64,000 bases of DNA, from positions 1,550,001 to 1,614,000 of the forward strand of contig OY734803.1 in assembly GCA_963457535.1 (NCBI GenBank), in the 5' to 3' direction. The translations under genes were made by a program, and so were the position numbers. A model generated the notes under the pieces. The model had not been told where the DNA came from. It worked only from the letters and a program-made list of their open reading frames with translations, and did not search any database. Source of the DNA: JAHRAW01 sp028066695. Lineage in GTDB: Bacteria > Pseudomonadota > Gammaproteobacteria > Arenicellales > Poriferihabitantaceae. Below, one piece after another: positions 61,081-64,000 of the stretch; positions within the stretch are counted from its first letter, which is position 1; each line of letters begins with the position of its first letter.

Positions 61081-64000
61081 ATGACCGCACCAACGCCCGC
61101 CAAAACCCGCCGCCATGCGCTCGCGCAGTGGATGGCGCTGTGCGCGGTCGCGCTGATGTTGTCGGGCTGCGGAGGGAAAGAAGAATCTGTGGCATCCCAG
61201 CCGCCGCCGGCTGAACCGGCGCAGACCGGTGAAACGCCGAAAGACCCGCCTCCGGCGGATTCGGCGCAGACCAAGCCGGCTCCGAAAGATCCGCCTCCGG
61301 CGGACCCTGCCCCGGCAGACCCGCCCCCGGTCGTTTCGATTCCGACGGATCCGCCTCCGCCCGATCCGGTTGTCCCCCCGCCGCCCACCGTATCGGTTGC
61401 GCCGAAACTCACTCCCGCCCAAGCGTTTGCGCTGAGAAAGAAATCTTTTGAAGACCACGAATACGAGCCGGTCATCTGGGGGAACAGCCCCACTAAGGGC
61501 ATCGTGGACGCCGAGTATTATGTTGTCGGCCCGGATCCGGATGGGTTGAAAAAACTCGCCCACACCGAAGAACAATGCCTGCGCGATCCGTCGCGGTGCT
61601 GGACTCGCAGCACCGATAATCACCTGCGCCTCATCAACGCGTCCGCGGCGTATGCGCGCGGCGCAACCGGCAAGGGCGAGGTTGTTGCCGTTGTCGACAA
61701 CGGCATTTCCCACAACAGCAACGAATTTGACGCGATTGATGAAAACGGCAACCGAACCGGCAGCAAGGTCACCGTAACCACGGAATCGCGAAAAGTGAAA
61801 CAGCCTTGGGGGGTGCTTACTCCCCCCGGCGGGAAGCCCGTGCCTTACGACCCGTTCGACCCCTTGTTCGCGCCTGCTGCCCCGGCCTATTTCGGGTATC
61901 ACCCGGTATTGTTCAATTTCGACAACCCGTTTGACAACTACCACCACGGAACCGCGGTTGCCTCGGTGATTGCCGCCAGGCGGGACGGCAGGGTCGGCTA
62001 TGACGGCCTCACGGTCCACCCGGGCTATTCCCGGAACGCGCAGGGCGTCGCGTTTGACGCCTCGCTGTATTTTCACCAAGTTGCGTTGAGCAGCAACCCT
62101 TTGGACATGCCGGACAACTTGTCCGATTGGACCGAAGAACACGACAAAAAATTCGCCAAGCTGATTTTCAACCCCGGTCTTGCGCGCAAGCACGGCGCGT
62201 TCGTCGTCAACCACAGTTTCGCCTGGAAAATCGACACCAGCGATTATGGAAAAGATTGGAACTACACTGGTGGGATTTACGAGCGAGATGTCCGCGCGAA
62301 ACTCCACCATCACCGCATCGAGTTGGAGCAAAGCAACGGATACTTCTACAAAGGCTTTTACTTCACTACTTCAGCCGCAGAAACCCCAGACGCCGACAAA
62401 ATCATCTTTGTCCGTGGCGCCGGGAATAGCGGCAAGGACGACCCCAAGCCGCGCTACCCGGAACTTCACTCGAGGCTTCCCTTTTATTTCCACGACTTGC
62501 GGAAAAACGTTATCGCCGTAGTGGCGGTAGACCAAAACGGCGATTTGGCGGACTTCTCCAACCCGTGCGGGGCCGCATCCGGTGTGAAAACATCGTCATC
62601 CAAGAGGCATTATTGCCTGGCCGCGCCGGGGGTGAATCTGCATGTTGCCCTTCCGGTCAGCCAATACAAGGAAGATTCGCAGGGCAAAAAAATCGCGGTC
62701 TACCATGAGGGGAAAAAGGGGTATGTCTGGGAGAACAACCGTCGGCGGGTGTCGGGCACCGCTTTGTTCACCGGCACCTCGGCCGCCGCGCCGGTGGTCA
62801 CCGGCGCGCTCGCGCTCATGCGGCAGTTTTTCAGCGTGGATCACGCGGACGGCACCCGCAGTTATTCACTCGGCAACACCGAATTGGTCGACCGCTTGTT
62901 TGCCACCGCCAACAAAGAGGGCAAATACGCCGACTCCCACAAATACGGGGGGGGGCTGATCGACTTGGACGCGGCTACCAGGCCTAAAGGCGCATTGGCA
63001 ACCTCCCTCTCCACCGACCCCAACGCCCAACCATTTGACGTTTCCGCCTTCTCCCTCAGCGGCAACGCCTTCGGCGGCGCGATGCGCGATGCGCTCGGCA
63101 GCGTCAAAATCGCCGCGTTTGACGAATTGGACGCGCCGTTCTTTTTCCCGCTCGCCGCCGGCGTCTCCCACGCCCCGCAAATCTCCGCCGGACATTCCGA
63201 CACCTTGCACGAGCACGAAGTCGCGCTCGGCGGCGCGGCAAATGCCAGTCTCGCCCTCTCCCTCGCCGCCGGCGAATTGTCCGCCGCGCGCATTCGGCGC
63301 GGCAACTTGTGGTTCTCCTACGGACACCACGGCGGACGCGAAGCCGGGTTGTATTTCGGCGATGACGGCGGAAATGCCCCCGAAAACTTCGGCATGAATT
63401 TCTTTGCGGAAAATGTCGCGGAAAACCCCGCCAACGCCGCCCGCCACTTCCGCGCCCCGCTGGCATTCGCCTCGCCCTACCTGTCGCTGGTCCGCGACGG
63501 TCCCGGACTCGGCTGGTCGCAACCGCTGCGCTCCGGCGCGCGTTTCGGTTTCTCGCTGATGCACGGCGCGCCGCAGTTTGATCATTTCGCAAACCCCGGC
63601 GGCGCGCGCGGTCTCGGCGCGCTGTTTGACTTCCGCCCCAACAACACCTCCCTCTCGCTGCAAGCCGGCGCGGTGCGCGAAGCCGACGGATTTTTGGGAG
63701 CGCGCGCCCAAGGCAACTTCGGCGAAATCTCCGCCGACACCGCCTTCGCCGGCATCGGCGGCGACTGGGCGGCAATGCAAAACTGGCGCCTGCTCGCCTC
63801 AGCCTACCTCGGCCACACCAAAGCCGACGCCGGCGGCGGCATGTTGCGCGCCGCCGATGACATCGTCAGCAGCGCCTTCAGCCTCGGCCTGGCGCGCGCC
63901 GGACTTGCCCGCCGCGGCGACTGGCTCGGTCTGCGCCTGTCGCAACCCCTCCGCGCCGAAAGCGGCGCCGCGCATTTGCGCATCCCCGCCGGCCGCACCA
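61081..64000 (+). CDS. Second subtilisin-family (S8) lipoprotein autotransporter, 3' end beyond the window
   Basis: The frame is open from the ATG to the last base (over 970 residues visible). Lipobox LSGC gives Cys30. Residues 35-115 are a Pro/Asp-rich linker with repeated PPPAD- and DPPP-type units. The S8 catalytic residues are D206 (VVAVVDNGIS), H289 (YHHGTAVASVIAA) and S567 (FTGTSAAAPVVTGALAL). From about residue 640 the beta-rich C-terminal domain is nearly identical to that of the autotransporter at 34.5-37.0 kb, while the passengers are clearly diverged apart from short catalytic stretches and AYARGATGK. It probably sits in the outer membrane and cuts surface proteins, as NalP and SphB1 do. 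A G9 run lies at the passenger end. Confidence 0.85.
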   Translation, partial: MTAPTPAKTRRHALAQWMALCAVALMLSGCGGKEESVASQPPPAEPAQTGETPKDPPPADSAQTKPAPKDPPPADPAPADPPPVVSIPTDPPPPDPVVPPPPTVSVAPKLTPAQAFALRKKSFEDHEYEPVIWGNSPTKGIVDAEYYVVGPDPDGLKKLAHTEEQCLRDPSRCWTRSTDNHLRLINASAAYARGATGKGEVVAVVDNGISHNSNEFDAIDENGNRTGSKVTVTTESRKVKQPWGVLTPPGGKPVPYDPFDPLFAPAAPAYFGYHPVLFNFDNPFDNYHHGTAVASVIAARRDGRVGYDGLTVHPGYSRNAQGVAFDASLYFHQVALSSNPLDMPDNLSDWTEEHDKKFAKLIFNPGLARKHGAFVVNHSFAWKIDTSDYGKDWNYTGGIYERDVRAKLHHHRIELEQSNGYFYKGFYFTTSAAETPDADKIIFVRGAGNSGKDDPKPRYPELHSRLPFYFHDLRKNVIAVVAVDQNGDLADFSNPCGAASGVKTSSSKRHYCLAAPGVNLHVALPVSQYKEDSQGKKIAVYHEGKKGYVWENNRRRVSGTALFTGTSAAAPVVTGALALMRQFFSVDHADGTRSYSLGNTELVDRLFATANKEGKYADSHKYGGGLIDLDAATRPKGALATSLSTDPNAQPFDVSAFSLSGNAFGGAMRDALGSVKIAAFDELDAPFFFPLAAGVSHAPQISAGHSDTLHEHEVALGGAANASLALSLAAGELSAARIRRGNLWFSYGHHGGREAGLYFGDDGGNAPENFGMNFFAENVAENPANAARHFRAPLAFASPYLSLVRDGPGLGWSQPLRSGARFGFSLMHGAPQFDHFANPGGARGLGALFDFRPNNTSLSLQAGAVREADGFLGARAQGNFGEISADTAFAGIGGDWAAMQNWRLLASAYLGHTKADAGGGMLRAADDIVSSAFSLGLARAGLARRGDWLGLRLSQPLRAESGAAHLRIPAGRT
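62947..62955 (+). repeat. G9 homopolymer inside the second autotransporter gene
   Basis: Nine consecutive G encode Gly-Gly-Gly in KYGGGLIDLD. The paralogue has KYGHGLLDLD here, with no run. A change by one or two bases would stop the protein before its C-terminal domain. Confidence 0.9.
63001..64000 (+). repeat. Inverted repeat arm 2: autotransporter C-terminal coding region
   Basis: About 1 kb nearly identical to the complement of 34722-35717; it may continue past the window. The intervening segment is about 27 kb. Confidence 0.85.

Noticed and set aside
61057..62331. A 424-codon minus-strand frame
   Set aside because: It is antisense to the second autotransporter, whose S8 catalytic motifs are in the plus frame.

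Overview
This window is a very coding-dense, GC-rich stretch of a bacterial chromosome. No gap between genes exceeds about 240 bases, and I see no rRNA, tRNA, CRISPR array or transposase. Gene content and order suggest a gammaproteobacterium: argS followed by a SPOR-domain gene, hemC-hemD-hemX-hemY, rph-rdgB, mpl, an RnfB/RsxB-type ferredoxin next to nth, and fbpABC with a Fur-type site. A DmdC-like acyl-CoA dehydrogenase and arsenosugar-type genes hint at a marine or host-associated lifestyle, but that is inference only.

Layout. 0-3 kb: a MetE-type methyltransferase, a small exported protein, methylmalonate-semialdehyde dehydrogenase and an orphan HicB-like protein. 3-6.7 kb: an AT-richer defence island with a HinfI/CcrM-like restriction-modification pair, a 15-codon relic of a manC 3' end and a HEPN-domain protein. 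6.7-18.6 kb: housekeeping genes (glycerophosphodiesterase, acyl-CoA dehydrogenase, DsbA, Mpl, RNase D, MltA, an aminotransferase, S21, phosphoglycerate mutase, RdgB, RNase PH). 18.7-20.6 kb: a second, unrelated restriction-modification pair whose restriction gene is frameshifted at a T6 run. 20.7-31.9 kb: a mannose glycosylation cluster: ManC (GDP-mannose), a DPM1-like polyprenyl-phosphate-mannose synthase with a GtrA domain, a GT22/PIG-B-like transferase and two TMTC-like TPR transferases. It surrounds a large exported protein with cadherin-like, Calx-beta-like, fibronectin III and dockerin-like domains. 31.9-34.4 kb: a GNAT, agmatinase and ArsS.

34.5-38.7 kb: an operon for a cohesin-like/dockerin-like exported protein and a subtilisin-family lipoprotein autotransporter. 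38.8-41.8 kb: Nth, RsxB-like ferredoxin and malic enzyme. 41.8-45.6 kb: Fur-type fbpABC iron uptake. 45.8-52.3 kb: argS, a SPOR protein and hemCDXY. 52.3-54.3 kb: two convergent DNA methyltransferases with no restriction gene. 54.3-56.5 kb: divergent argF and argG. 56.5-59.9 kb: two arsenosugar-type glycosyltransferase-like genes, an LpxL-like acyltransferase and a GT9 heptosyltransferase-like gene in a tightly overlapping run. 59.9-61.0 kb: a tandem duplication of a DUF1127 gene with its own promoter and terminator. 61.1-64 kb: a second subtilisin autotransporter that runs off the end. Its C-terminal half is nearly identical to the first one, in inverted orientation.

Most interesting: (i) the mannosylation module around a surface protein, which looks like a bacterial counterpart of eukaryotic TMTC cadherin O-mannosylation; (ii) two unrelated restriction-modification operons each placed about 105 bp beyond a manC 3' end, one intact and one a relic, suggesting manC is an insertion or exchange hotspot; (iii) the long inverted repeat formed by the two autotransporter C-termini, with a G9 tract in one copy, suggesting surface variation.
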